DNA of 64,000 nt from Brachypterus glaber (lineage: Eukaryota; Arthropoda; Insecta; Coleoptera; Kateretidae), in assembly GCA_958510825.1 (NCBI GenBank), contig OY294051.1, positions 34,968,393-35,032,392 on the forward strand. The letters run 5' to 3'. The notes beneath the pieces are model-generated. The model worked only from the letters and a program-made list of their open reading frames with translations, had not been told where the DNA came from and ran no database searches. The translations under genes and the position numbers were made by a program. Each line of letters opens with the position of its first letter. The stretch's first letter is position 1. This document shows positions 1 to 11,736 of the stretch, one piece after another.

Positions 1-1578
1 GCAACATAAGTAGAAAAAAATTTCTGTTTTTCTATGAGCCAGTAACTAAACACATAGCTGTCACTTTGTCTGTCTATATGCCTAATTAATATTTACACAA
101 CCTGTATATAGATATGTGAATATATTAGTGCATATATGTAAATTAAAGATAAGAACAATAATTAATTTATATATTTTTGCCAATATTAATATTCCACCAC
201 ACAAACATCGTTAAAATAAGTTATTGATAATATTTTATGACGTACTTACACATGGTACTTGTATCTATGTGCATTTCAAACGAACTCGTTGATATTACAA
301 GCTATAAAAATTATTTAATTATTAATAAGTACTTTGACATTAAAAAATAATTAAATTTATATATTGCACGTGTTTATAATTTATAAGTTAGTAGGGTTCC
401 GCAATGTATATTATATGTTATGTGAATTACACAGAATGTGTAATTTTTCTTGTTACATATGAACTTAAGGTTATTTTATTTAATTAATGACATAGATTTT
501 TAAGAGTGTATTTTTATGTTTGTTTTTTTCTTTTCTTAAACTCTCAAGATTCTGAAGTAACCCAGCTTCTGTGTTTTGGACCCAAAGGATAGACGTGTCT
601 AGACGTCAGGTTTTGCAAGTCTCTTGCTGATTCCTAAAAAGAATAGAAGTATACATAATAAAATTTGTAAAGTTTAAATCGACCTGTTTGATAAATTTTA
701 TGTAATTTACATAAAATTTATCTTACAGATCAATTTTTTTAATGCAGACTAAACTTTTAAGTTTAAAAAAAGATGAAAAACTATTTAACGTTTTCATTTA
801 ATTACATTTTTACATATCTACATCGTAATATTTTATTGTCTAAGGTGGTTTTAACAGCAGGTTTCTGAGTAATTCTATTACTCATTAGTTTAAGTATTTA
901 AAGTTTTAATTGTTTTTTTATAGTGGAAGTCAAGATGGTGTGTCATGAGGAAGTTATCCCCAGTAGCAGGTAAATACTTAATTAATGATAATAATACGTG
1001 GAAATCCTGTTTTGTATCCTGTTTTGTGGGTTGATGGGACCATACTTTAAAAACGTAACTCAAAATTTTAAAATTTTGATCCCCTCTCCCCCATTTAACG
1101 CCTTGCAACGCTGAGAATAACCCCTTCCCTATAAATATATAATGCTAGCAACCAAGACCCCCCTAAAAAAATTGGACGAAAAAACAAACCATTTTAATTA
1201 GTTTAAAAATAATATAGAGCATTGAATTTTCCCCCTTTTAAGGGATATAGGCACATACCTTTGTATGTGTACAGTTAAAAAATTACGCAAAATTGCCATT
1301 TGCTTTGCCCAAGATTTGCACATCTTTAGTTGTTTACTTCTTTACAATAAAAAGCATTTTTTTTTTACTATCCACTAAATTAATTGAAACGAAAAAATCG
1401 CCCCTCAAGAGGTTAAAACCCTGTTTTCACCTCCATGAACCCCTACGCCACCAAAACCAACCCCAGCCGAGATTTTTGGGTGTCTTTCCAGACCGACACA
1501 TAGACATTTATAAAAAAAAATATTTTTTTTACTAGGATCCAAGGATATTTTTAACCCTAGGAAAGTAAAATATTTTAT
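1..1578. other. AT-rich non-coding stretch
   Basis: Low-complexity AT-rich DNA without a recognisable gene. A C-rich patch around 1078-1180 resembles the degenerate C/A-rich interior of repeat families seen later in the window, but no boundaries are visible. Short open frames here have no recognisable protein features and are probably chance. Confidence 0.6.
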
Positions 1579-1624
1579 AAAATAGTATATTCTGTAACTA
1601 GTATTCCATACGTGTTTTAGAATA

Positions 1625-2315
1625 TACTTTTTCTTCGACTGCAAATATGTATAACTGTATGGCTTTAAACTGCGGACAAGGTTAAATATCATGATTTTTG
1701 TGACTCGACATTGTAAGTGCAACAAAACACATATTTTTAAATAAAGCAATTAATGTTATTTAATAATTTTATCAAATCAGTACTTAAAAAAGATTTTTAT
1801 TTAATTTTATCACATATTTACAAATTATAATGCAAAAATTGAAGGTTATGTCAGATTGTTGTGACATATATCAGGTTTAAACATTTAACAATAGATGGAG
1901 CAGTTTTAATTGTTTGAACTAAAGTAATAAAAAACTGGTCAAATATTAAGAAAAACTAATAAACTTTATGTAATTTTAACGCAAAACTTTAAATGGAGCT
2001 CTCTACAACTAGAATGAATTTTGAAACCAAAGACGTCTACCCTATCTCTATCTCATTTGTGATACACTTTTCAGACAACAAATACAGTATTTATTTGGTT
2101 GGCCGGAAAGTGTAGCACTGTTCGGCACGAACGAACATAGCTAATGTGAATCTGTAGAATAAGATAATTCTACTAAAATTTAGACGGCGCCAGTAATTTC
2201 TTTAATAAAAATAATATAGTTACACTTTTCGCCCGGCCAAGTAAATATTGTATTTGTTCAACAAAGAACAAATGTTGTGTATTTGCTTACATTCTAAAGC
2301 AGTCGTAGAAAAATA
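1625..2315 (+). mobile_element. Dispersed family A, copy 1
   Basis: One of three copies in the window (others 45870-46493 inverted, and 62244-62751). The shared core runs from the GCTTTAAACTGCGGACAAGG motif to TTACATTCTAAAGCAGTCG. The ends look like imperfect inverted repeats flanked by TA: TTTTTCTTCGACTGC on the left and the complement of TTTTTCTACGACTGC on the right. This fits a Tc1/mariner-like non-autonomous element. Similarity to copy 2 continues outside this left end to about 1579, so the true unit may be larger. A smaller palindromic element (2077-2258) sits inside this copy and has no counterpart in copies 2 and 3. No coding capacity is visible. Confidence 0.7.
2077..2258. mobile_element. 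Palindromic MITE nested in family A copy 1
   Basis: Arms of about 38 bp (2077-2114 and 2221-2258) are inverted copies, starting AACAAATACAGTATTTATTT on the left and including the GGTTGGCCGG/CCCGGCCAAG pair. It is absent from the other two family A copies, so it was inserted after that family spread. No target duplication could be assigned with certainty. Confidence 0.6.
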
Positions 2316-2696
2316 TATTTAATAATAGGAAAAGATTTGCGTAAACATACAAGTAGATGGTACATTTTTACGCCGGAGTTGAAGCGAATAAAAATGCTTT
2401 ATCGTGACGTAGCTAATATGTTTTCGGGCATGAAAGTGTTGTGAATATTAAACTGATTACACTCGCTTTCGGGATTTATGGAGTTCAAAATTAAACTTTC
2501 ATATTATGATAGATTTATAGGGGCACCAGGCGTATATTACGAAGTATTAATTTTCGAGAAAAGCCAATTTTCCTGTTAGTTTCCGTTTTTTTCCTGTTTT
2601 TGACGAAATAATTTGGATAATTTAATTTTTGGATCATTCCCTAAGTGCCTATTCACAGACTCGCATAAAAACACAATACATAACAATGCAATGCCG

Positions 2697-2984
2697 CACT
2701 GTAAATGAAAATGTGGTAATTTCACAGCAAATAAAGTAGGTCATATGTTACCAGCAAAAAAGTGGTAAATTTAAATCAGTACTGTAAATTCACTGTTATC
2801 TGTAAAAATGTGAATTTTTATTTTGGTAATTTTACTTCTATCTTTTGTAGAATGTAAGCTATAATTATGGTAATTTTCAACCAATATTGTAAAATTGCTG
2901 GATTTTTGGACCACATGCATGAGTTTGTTTTAATGCAAAATGATTGTACCGACAGGAAAAGAGCCGAGATTTTACTAAACCGAG
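2697..2984 (+). mobile_element. Repeat family beginning CACTGTAAATG, copy cut by assembly gap
   Basis: Closely matches the reverse complement of 39528-39811, sharing the terminal CACTGTAAATG, a middle section around CAGTACTGTAAATTCAC, and the CTTTTCCTGTCGGTACAAT segment near the gap. The other end is lost in the run of N that follows. Both copies are flanked by simple AT-rich DNA. It is probably a non-autonomous DNA transposon. A short stretch of similar translated sequence in the two copies (SCRYN-like) is most likely a by-product of DNA similarity. Confidence 0.6.
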
Positions 2985-3184
2985 NNNNNNNNNNNNNNNN
3001 NNNNNNNNNNNNNNNNNNNNNNNNNNNNNNNNNNNNNNNNNNNNNNNNNNNNNNNNNNNNNNNNNNNNNNNNNNNNNNNNNNNNNNNNNNNNNNNNNNNN
3101 NNNNNNNNNNNNNNNNNNNNNNNNNNNNNNNNNNNNNNNNNNNNNNNNNNNNNNNNNNNNNNNNNNNNNNNNNNNNNNNNNNNN
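2985..3184. other. Assembly gap (200 N)
   Basis: Exactly 200 N, the conventional size for a gap of unknown length. It interrupts a repeat copy, so the break is probably repeat-induced. Open frames crossing it are artefacts. Confidence 0.99.
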
Positions 3185-3769
3185 AGAGTGCCTGTACCAT
3201 ACTTTCAAGTATAACCGTTCAAAAAACATGTTTTACAGAATTTTATCTATCCAGGCCTACTGTTCTTAAAACAGTAAAGTAAGAAAATTTTACAAAATTA
3301 AATTTAATTAATTAAATTACATTTAAGATGTTTTGGAATATCTGAACGTAAACGTTAAAACGTACTAGAATAATTACCCAAATTATGTTGGCAACACTGA
3401 ATTAAGGAAATTTGTAGAATGTGCGAAAATACTTGAAAGGTTGCCTGACAATATAAATTTAACATTCAAGTTGCGATTTTCTTGATGAATTTGAAATTTC
3501 ACAATAATTACCTTAATTACAATGAAATGAGTTTTTTTAATGAAAAAATATGTATTTTTTGCAAAAAACTAAAGTTCTCTTAAAAACTGCTGTCTAATCT
3601 TTGTATTACACAAGTTGGGCTTGTCGTATTCGGGTAAAAGAAATAATTTCATTTACTGAATATCTTTACTAAATGCCTATCATAAAAATAGATAGAATTT
3701 AGACAGAGCCGTAGCATGTTTATGTAGCAATGCACCATTATAAAAACTCTGGTTATTGGGACATTAACT

Positions 3770-4371
3770 GAATTGCAAATTTCGAAAAGGGCTCATCTCG
3801 GATTTTTTACATGTACTCATAATGACAGATATTCTATGAGCGAGAACGGTTCATATATGGTTGTCATAGTGGTGAAATACATGTGACGTTCTGAAATAAA
3901 CGTCGAACGGATCTCATGTCCTAAAAATGAACGACCTACAAAAGTTAAAACAATACATACCGGGGAATTTTGAAATATTCTATGAAGGAATTCTGCAGTG
4001 ACCGACAGAAACAGCATCACATCTAGATGTCGAGGAAGACTTTTAATAAAAACATAATTTTTGTATTTTAACAGTATTTTTTTTATTTTCAATAATACGC
4101 GTTCTTTACTAATGTCGTTTTACTACTAAAACCCCCCAAGTCCTAAGGTGAAGTTCGAAAAGGACTCATCTCGGGAAACTGTTATGATCATTTTCTACAT
4201 CAAATTTTCTTTCAATAATACTATTTTGCTTTGTCATAACGTACACAGCGGACGTTAATTTAAGAAAAAAAAAGCTAAAATAAATCAAATGGTTCAACAG
4301 AAATTCATCTTTTTCTGTCTCCTGAAAAATTTTAATTTTCGGAGATGAGCCCTTTTTGAAATTTGCAATTC
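3770..4371. mobile_element. 602-bp TIR element, GAATTGCAAATTTCG termini
   Basis: Inverted termini of roughly 38 bp: GAATTGCAAATTTCGAAAAG with GGCTCATCTCGG on the left, and the complement on the right ending TTTGCAATTC. The subterminal motif CGAAAAGGACTCATCTCGG recurs once inside at about 4151-4170, in the orientation of the left end. No transposase is seen. The 91-aa frame inside lacks recognisable domains. It is a non-autonomous DNA element; the superfamily is not determined. Confidence 0.7.
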
Positions 4372-4978
4372 GATTATTGTAATACTTTAACTTTTAACAT
4401 CATCTCGTTTTCCTCAAACTTTTCAGTCCGATTGTAGCAAATTGTCACGTGACAAACTTGAGCTATTGGAATTGGTGATTCTTTTCATTCGATGCGAAAA
4501 GTTTGAGAAATAAATCTCACTAACTGTGATGTAAAATTTAAAATAGTTGACAACGTCATTTTCTCATGATAATTCTTACGATTTTAAGAAATGGGACCCT
4601 CTGCATCCTTTGTTATGTACTGAAGGTAGCACATGCTATTCCAAAGGGCAATGCACATTTTGTGAGAAAGGCAAGCTTGTTTTTCATGGTTTAAAGCATT
4701 TGTATGTAATTCAAAAAATTTATCGAGTCCAGTATCTAATCTAAGTACCTTTTGAAAAACTATTACTTTTTCTTTGCAGCTGTATTTTTTTTTGTTTAAT
4801 TTCGTTTTAAAATCAAACTTTCTAAAGTTTACGCAATGTTTTACTTTAGTATCAACCTATATAATAAGTAAAAAATAAAACATTTACAGCCTTGGTTTTA
4901 TGCGTATTAAATTATAATTGGTTATGGATGAGTTGTAGAATTTTTATTCGTATTACTTACTTATATTTTCTTATAAAT

Positions 4979-5108
4979 CTGTGGCTTGGTTCTAAAAGGG
5001 CCAATGTCACTTTGTCAATAGCAGCGTTTTCACGTCAACTCTGATTTAATATTTTGAAAACGCCGCTATTGACAAAGTGGCATTGGTCCTTTAAGAACCA
5101 AGCCACAG
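4979..5108. mobile_element. 130-bp palindromic MITE
   Basis: A near-complete hairpin. The left arm starts CTGTGGCTTGGTTCT and includes ACTTTGTCAATAGC; the right arm is its complement ending AGAACCAAGCCACAG. The loop is about 23 nt. Stem length (about 50 bp) and small size are typical of foldback MITEs. Confidence 0.75.
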
Positions 5109-5730
5109 AAATTTATTGATTATTTTTTTGTCAATTGATTTAAATTGAGATCTAAAAATAGATGTAATTAAAAATAATTAAATGAGTTGAATTTTAATTA
5201 TTCAAAACAAGCTACATTTAATTAATAATATTTTAATGTACAGGATGATTCCAAAGATAGATACTAAAAATGTTAGTCTAAAATGGACATTTGAAAAATT
5301 AATATCATGTTCAACTGATTTGGTTTATTTGCATTTTACAATAATTTTTACTACATGTTAGCAAACAAACGTTACTAGGCTCACAAGACTGAAGTCTTTT
5401 TGCTGAGACGGAGTGAAGGCAAAAAATCAGTCGAAAACACTAAAGACACTTCGAATACGTGGTGCATATAATATTTTTTCTACTATCTAAATGTAGTAAC
5501 TGCAAATATCATTTGAAAATGTAATTTAAAAAATATTTTGACAAATAAGTTAAAATAGGTTATTAGTGTTTTAAAATGTTTTCATTATTGTCCGTTGTCA
5601 ATAAACAATGCTTAACAACGGTCAATAACAAATGAGTCGTTTAATTGGTTGTCATGGCAAACAAGCTTTGACAAAGGTTTATAAGCTTTTGTAATCTAGC
5701 ACTTAATTAGGCAATAGAAAAAAATAAATA

Positions 5731-6013
5731 TTTATCCAATACATACAGATAATAAGACAATTACCAGCTTTATTTTAAATAGATAAACTCAATAATAACC
5801 CCCGCGTGGCTTTTACTTTATTGAGTGGATTATTATTTATTTTACCCACTCAACTGTCACTTGTCAAATTATTTTCTTGTAAATATCATCAAAATTTTTA
5901 ATAAAAATATGAATTCCTAAGCTATTTATTGGATAAAACCTTGTATGGCACTCATGGGTAAACCGATATTGCCCTCTCTTACTTTACCCACTAGTACCAT
6001 AAATAACTATTAT
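5731..6013 (+). mobile_element. Dispersed family B, copy 1
   Basis: One of four copies (also 11463-11736, 41263-41590 inverted, 51449-51695). The shared order is TTATCCAATACATACAGATA, then ACCCCCGCGTGGCTTTTACT, a segment ending CTATTTATTGGATAAAA, then a motif around GGGTAAACCGATATTGCCC and the end CCACTAGTACCATAAATAAC. The first part alone is bounded by inverted TTATCCAATA/TATTGGATAA, so the family may be a small TIR element fused to a second module. This copy lacks most of the internal AACCTGC...GCAGGTT hairpin found in copies 3 and 4. Confidence 0.75.
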
Positions 6014-6670
6014 TCTTTAAATATCAAGCATCCAAAATAATATGTATTTTTCTAGTTTACAATAATAATTTCGAGGTCTTGTCTTCATTAATATTATTCC
6101 CTAATTATAATTGGCACAATAACGTACCATAAACTATTTAACGGGTTCATTATATCCTTAATAAATGAGTTAAAACATCAAAAGGTCCTCAAAATTACAC
6201 AGGTTAGCACTTTAATTTGATAGTAATTATCCCGAAAGGGTCAACTATTTGTCTGTTTGAAAATCGTGGTTTTATCTAAACAGACCAGGGAACAAGAATA
6301 CATTTTTGACTGAATGTTACTATGATAGTTAATGATTACAGAATTGATTTTTTTCATTGACAAACAGAGTGACCCTAGTTTTGGTGAAAGTTCTTCCTGA
6401 TAGTATATGAATTGGGTTATGGAGGATAACAATACAAATTTAAAGGGACATTAAAAGATCTTTCCCGAATATACTCTTTGTAGAGAATCAGTTATATCTA
6501 TATATCAGTTATCAGAATAGTACAAAAATAAAATCATAGAAGAATAACTTTTTTTAGCCCATAAAGCACTTTATCTTCATTATTTTCGTTTTTTTTTTCA
6601 TTTAAAGAATATTAGGTAGACTTGAGTATACCATTAATAAATTTAATTTTTTTGCTTATTTTAGTATACG
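6014..6670. other. Non-coding AT-rich stretch
   Basis: No recognisable gene or repeat boundary. A 63-codon open frame on the minus strand (6241-6432) shows no domain or neighbour that would support it. Confidence 0.5.
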
Positions 6671-6783
6671 TACACGGAAAGAAATTAGTGGGCTCTGCGC
6701 TATACATTATAAGATATTTGGTAACAGTGGCAAATTATAGTGATTTAAGCTATAGATTATAAGGGACACAATAACTAATAATG

Positions 6784-6827
<44 letters not shown>

Positions 6828-7110
6828 CAGACACGATTATATTTATTACAGGCACTATTATAAATTTACAGAAATTTTATTATATTATAAAAATTATTAG
6901 CACGGACAATAATTAAATCTATTTAAGCTATAAATGCCATACTATTTGTTATATTTTATTATTCACTAAACAATTAAAGTATTTCATATAAATTTTTACA
7001 CTGACTGCCATAATTGTAAGAGAAAGCCTTGTATTTATATAATAAGCGATTATAATTTGCTTGGTATGTGTGTTATAGCGCTCCTAGCTATAATTTTTTT
7101 TTTCTGTGTA
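6671..7110 (+). mobile_element. TACACGG MITE, copy 1, with AT microsatellite
   Basis: A 440-bp element flanked by TA, with termini TACACGGAAAGAAATTAG and, inverted, TACACAGAAAAAAAAAATTA. A second copy at 47595-48023 is almost identical apart from this copy's run of alternating AT at about 6783-6826. TA target sites and CAC(A/G)GAAA ends suggest a Tc1/mariner-related non-autonomous family. High similarity over the whole length suggests recent spread. Confidence 0.85.
6783..6826. repeat. (AT)n microsatellite
   Basis: About 44 bp of uninterrupted alternating A and T within the TACACGG MITE. The sister copy at 47595-48023 has a short unrelated segment here, so the run expanded after the copies diverged. 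Confidence 0.95.
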
Positions 7111-7814
7111 GTCATTATCTTGCAGAGTCTATACAAATGGTTTCCGAAAAATAAGTGGCCGTTTAGACCTATGATAAAAAGTGTCGTCGCAGAATACAGC
7201 CAAAAATTGGCTGTTGATTTCCGGTCTAAAATGGTCAACTGGAAAACCATTTGTGCGATCGACGAAAATCATGGTCCCATCCAAAATTCACGCGACGACA
7301 GTATTGTGAAGCTTGTAGCACTAATGAGACACAGCCTCCCTTGACTATATTTTGGGACTCTACGGGAGGTCTTGCCCCAGCCCTAAAGGCCAGATAGTTA
7401 AACCGCATCTTTCTCTATGGATTGCGTTATGCACTAGTGTTTTAACCCACAAAACAATATCAGATTTGAATTCAGTTTAAATCTGAGTATTTCTTTTATG
7501 ATTTGAAATAATTCTATCCATGTACATGGCCATTATACCAGCAAATATTGTATTTAAATTCAATCATAGACGTAGCATGTTTATGTAACAATAGATATAA
7601 GACATAATTTTTTTAAATTGTGCCTGGCACTTTCCTACTTGCCAAGAAGCACCCATAAATAATGTTTAATATCGCCTTCTAGCGTTACTTTACTAATTAG
7701 GCTTGTTTAGAATATAATCTTTAGATTAAGTTATTAAGTTGTGATATGCTTTAGATAAGACAGGTTTAATAAATGAGGAGATAATATCTTTAATACATGA
7801 GGAGATAATATCTA
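7111..7814. other. Unassigned segment with less AT-rich patch (7125-7430)
   Basis: Base composition from 7125 to 7430 is noticeably less AT-rich than its surroundings. It carries an open frame that continues from the preceding MITE to 7344. Reading either strand gave no recognisable domain. It could be a decayed exon or transposon coding remnant, and a pyrimidine-rich run followed by CTTGCAG at 7117-7123 resembles a 3' splice site. A 17-bp direct repeat (ATGAGGAGATAATATCT) occurs twice near 7773-7815. Confidence 0.35.
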
Positions 7815-8400
7815 TACAGGATGTCCAGTAAATGATGTCATTCATTTTAAAGGGTGATTCTACATAGGAAAATATGAAAAAAAGTTCCTATAAACATATG
7901 TCTAAAAATGCGTCGTAAGGGAGCTAAGCCCCTTTGAAAGTGGCTAAAAAATTTGGTTTTTGTTTGATAACTCAGGAACGCTTTGAGGTACAGCAACGAG
8001 GTTTTGAATGTAAACTAAACTTAATAAGGCCCATCTTCGTATGTTATTTTTATGAACTTATTTTAACCAGGGGTGTGCGAAACTGGGGAGCCTTATTAGT
8101 TTTTTTGTCCCAGACTTTTTTCTGTGTAACTTTTTTGTAATTTTATTTTTGTAATACCTCAGGTCAAAATACATAAAAAAGGTACTCTTGTTCTAATACT
8201 GTAGGATTAACCGTTTTCTAGAAAAATTAATCTGAAGGTGAAATTTCACGGTTCGAGGATGAAAAGTTAAGGACTAATAATATTAAACATATTATGTTTA
8301 AAACCAAAATTTCAATGATGCAGCGCTATTCTATATCAAAAACTAAGAAAAAAAGTTTCTATACATGTAGGTCAAAAAATCGCTTTTAAAGCTGCTACTA
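7815..8400 (+). mobile_element. TACAGGRTG mariner-type element, left end and degraded body
   Basis: Begins TACAGGATGTCC after a TA, and its first 125 bp match the TIR of the complete element at 22418-23146, including GGTGATTCTACAT, AAAAAAAGTTCCTATAAA and the GTAAGGGAGCTA motif. A related block recurs near 8330-8390. No matching right terminus was found, so the right boundary given here is approximate and the copy is probably truncated. Confidence 0.5.
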
Positions 8401-8740
8401 CTACTACTACATTAAATTTCACTTCTGACATTAAATCAAATTTATTTGGATTAGATGAAAAGAAGCCGAAGTCATTTAATATCTTATTTTATAAACGTTC
8501 TCATTTTTCCACCCGTCTAGAAAGGGTACCCGTTTCATATTTTTTTTATATTTTGAGTAAAAACCAGACCTGATTCAGCGGCTTAGTCTGTACTAACGAC
8601 ATATCACATCGCTGTTGGTTACCGAAATTCTTTTTATGTGACTGCAGCGTGCTGTGTCATTTTATGCCTTTTCGAAGTATTTAGAAAAAAAAATAACGAT
8701 ATTTTTGTCTAATCTTTATACTGATTTTTACAATTCATTG

Positions 8741-9103
8741 AGTTAATACATACAAGGACAAACGGAAAGAAGAAGGAAAAGGAAAATAGAACAAGAAGGC
8801 AAATCTACACAGATGACGGACACACGAGAGGTAAGAAGAAAACAGAGGTTAATGGAGCATAGGAGAAATAGAGAAGGGATAAGAATGGAATAGGAGACAC
8901 AATAAAATAGAAATCTAAGAAACGGACATAAAACCAAGAAGGAAAAGACAGTTTAAACAAAACGGACAATTAGAATACAAAAAGAAGCACACGACAAGAG
9001 ACGAAATTTGCAAAACCAGAAAATTCAAACCGGACAACTGGCTGATATGGCTTATGAAAGCTAAAGGCCAAAAAAAAGGAGAAGAAGAAGAAGTTAATAC
9101 ATA
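8741..9103 (+). mobile_element. Retroposon with 12-bp TSD and GAA-rich tail
   Basis: The direct repeat AGTTAATACATA occurs at 8741-8752 and exactly again at 9092-9103. The 339 bp between are purine-rich on the plus strand and end in a run of A followed by (GAA)n. A perfect long target duplication plus a simple-sequence 3' tail is the signature of target-primed reverse transcription, so this is a 5'-truncated LINE or SINE-like insertion on the plus strand. Its last 150 bp can be read open but show no recognisable motif. It is unrelated in tail type to the retrotransposons at 25220 and 54418. Confidence 0.75.
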
Positions 9104-10263
9104 ATTGTATAACACCATCCAAATAGAAGTTTATTCTATAGACGTGCGACAATGTCACTAGCAATTGTGTCCTTCGTAGTTGGAAAAGGCTTTTCCTATT
9201 TTTCTCCGCATTGATTGTCTCTAGTAAAAGAACAACAAGAAAGTTTTGGTTTTAGATGTCGTAAGTAGGTATTTTAAAATGTCGATAACATACTAAGTCT
9301 ACAATAAAATAACTAAAAATAAATACAATAAATATATATTTTTAGCTATTATTATTAAAAGTAAACCTGGGTAATAGTAAGAATATAGCGCTAGTAAAGG
9401 TAAAATTTCAGTACCAATATAAAATCAGAATTCCGATATAAATAAAAGTCAATTTTGTTAATCTTTTCTCTCTTTTTTTTAGAAAATCGCTTTAAAGAGT
9501 ATAAAAATACGTGAATCCGTAATATAAGACTCTTTATCTTAGTCATAAAAAAACTCGCACTTCCCAAAAATACTTCTTTAATTAGTAAATATCACATTTC
9601 TGTAACACATTCTCTTTCTGTATGACTGAAGCCAATTTAGATTTTTTTCTTTAAATAAAAACACATGATAAGTTCCTATTTTCATTATACAACAATAAAT
9701 AATACTATTAACAAACGCTATTGAACCTTTTGTCATATTTTTTCATCACGAATAGATACTATCTTGAATATAATTTTGTAATATTACGGTTCTAATTTAT
9801 CAAGAACTGTATTTACCAAATTGAGAACCAGTTTCTGATATTTTGCGGTCAATAAAAATTTATAATGAACTTGTTTGGAAAAAAATATTAATTAGATACT
9901 TGTTGTGGAATGGTTATTAATGATAGTGTTCTAATAAAAATTATATTGTAAAATATCGTGTGTTGTTTTAATAATAATATGTAGGTATTTTGATAGATAA
10001 GTTAGGTTTAACGATAAAAAAACTATTTGCTCCTTTTGATTTAAAAATGTTTACCTAAAATGGGGTTTAGTGTGTTTAGAAAATATAATGTTTTAGTTAG
10101 AGTAGGACTGGTAACTCATAGCTCGTCTGCAGTTTTGCTAACGCTTGTCAGTTAACATTACAGGGTCTTCACAAAATTCATCACTTTTACTCCTAAAAAA
10201 GATAAAATGGTCAGAGAAAAAATAACGTATTGGAGATAATTTGGGAAAACGCGTATCTTATGG
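9104..10263. other. AT-rich stretch without recognised features
   Basis: Scanned on both strands; only AT-rich low-complexity sequence and short open frames were seen. Confidence 0.5.
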
Positions 10264-10747
10264 TATAGTTAACATTATTACTATAGCCTATTATGTAGCA
10301 AATTAAAGATCTCACACTGTTGCCGTCGTTTCGTATTTACAAAAAATCTTACTTACCCATAAAAAGTTTATTCATAATAATTTCTTGATGTTTCATTCAT
10401 AAATTTGCGAATTTGATGTAATGCGCATGCGTAAGCGGGCGACTTCGCCAATTTTAATGCAAGGTCTTGGTAAAATACAAGGAATAGACAATTTTTAGAG
10501 TCTCTTTTATGAATTATGTTACTCTGCTGTAAAATTTTAATTATTTGATGCATAATATTTATAGAATATTATGTTATCTCTTATCTATACAAAATAAACA
10601 TGACAACAAAGCGGAAAAAAGATCAGGGCTACCAAATTTGTTTAGTTGGATAATGAATGAAACAGAAGATATTATAAATGATATATGTTGGTATAACTGG
10701 TAAACTGAAACACTACATAATAGCCTATAGTAATAATATTAACTATA
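10264..10747. mobile_element. 484-bp element with 34-35-bp TIRs
   Basis: Termini are nearly perfect inverted repeats: TATAGTTAACATTATTACTA continuing TAGCCTATTATGTA on the left (10264-10297), and the complement at 10714-10747. TA dinucleotides at both ends suit a Tc1/mariner-type target. The interior includes a small less AT-rich patch with an NRF1-like TGCGCATGCG (about 10422). No transposase is visible. Confidence 0.8.
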
Positions 10748-11462
10748 GTGGGTAGTTAGAAGAAGGGATAAAATGGTGGGATGTGAGAAATACTTAAACA
10801 TAATTTTTTAGCGAGCTGGGAGATAAAAAAAGGTACACAGGCCTAGAATGGAATACTGCTCAAAAAAAGAGGATGTAGAGTATAGAAATTTTAGAAAATT
10901 GGCTAAAGTGGAATAAAGAGCTGCCTTAAAAAGGTCTGATAGCTTGATTATAATAAAGCAATATAAGTATCTAGCATAGATACGACAGTTTTTTTTTTGT
11001 CAAAATGTGTCAATATTACAAGTGATTTATCCCGGGCAGATGAGGCTTTAACAAACTAGTTAAGGAAGTTGTTTTAGGCTGACAAAACAATGCGAAAATA
11101 AATTTATTACACTAGTATGTGGTCACAAACAACCATTTAAGTACGTCCAAGAGAAATTGGACCAAATTTTCGAAACTGAATCAGATATACAGGGTAATTC
11201 AGAAATACGGAATAAAATAAATGACAAAAAAAATAAATGCGAAAAAAATAGGTCCTAACAACAAAAAAAATTATGCAAAGGAATGTGACTTCCTAAGGAG
11301 TTGTTCAAAAATCGCGTAAGGTTTTTTGTAAAATTTTTACATACTTTTTACATAAGATTTTACCCCCTACCGTACTGAAAATCTTACGTAATTTATGCAC
11401 GACCGTTTAATTGTAAATGTGCCTAGTTTGCTGTCTGTGGTATTTTTTGTCTTAAAAAAATA
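10748..11462. other. Non-coding stretch with an isolated TACAGGGT terminus
   Basis: No gene. ATACAGGGTAATTC at about 11188-11201 looks like the left terminus of a mariner-type TACAGGGTG element, but no partner terminus was found before family B copy 2. Confidence 0.4.
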
Positions 11463-11736
11463 TTTTATCCAATACATACAGATAATAAGACAATTACCAG
11501 CTTTATTTTAAATAGATAAACTCAATAATAACCCCCGCGTGGCTTTTACTTTATTAAGTGGATAATTATTTATTTTACCCACTCAACTGTCACTTGTCAA
11601 ATAATTTTTTTGTAAATGTTATTAAAAATTTTAATAACAATATGAATTCCTAAGCTATTTATTGGCTGACGCCTCGCAGGTTAATTTTCTCATGGGCAAT
11701 ATCTTACTTTACCCACTAGTACCATAAATAACTATT
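11463..11736 (+). mobile_element. Dispersed family B, copy 2
   Basis: Matches copy 1 (5731-6013) through the whole unit, including CCCCCGCGTGGCTTTTAC and the end ACTAGTACCATAAATAACTA. The middle (about 11660-11700) differs: it keeps a GACGCCTCGCAGGTTAATTT half-hairpin but has lost the matching first arm. Confidence 0.75.

Noticed and set aside
957..972. AGCAG|GTAAAT as a second recursive splice site
   Set aside because: There is no pyrimidine tract before it.
2867..3282. Open frames crossing the first run of N
   Set aside because: Most of their length is unknown sequence; the rest is repeat.
7057..7344. 95-codon frame starting inside the TACACGG MITE
   Set aside because: The start codon and first part are MITE sequence. 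The remainder is less AT-rich but not recognisable, so it is only mentioned as an unassigned patch.
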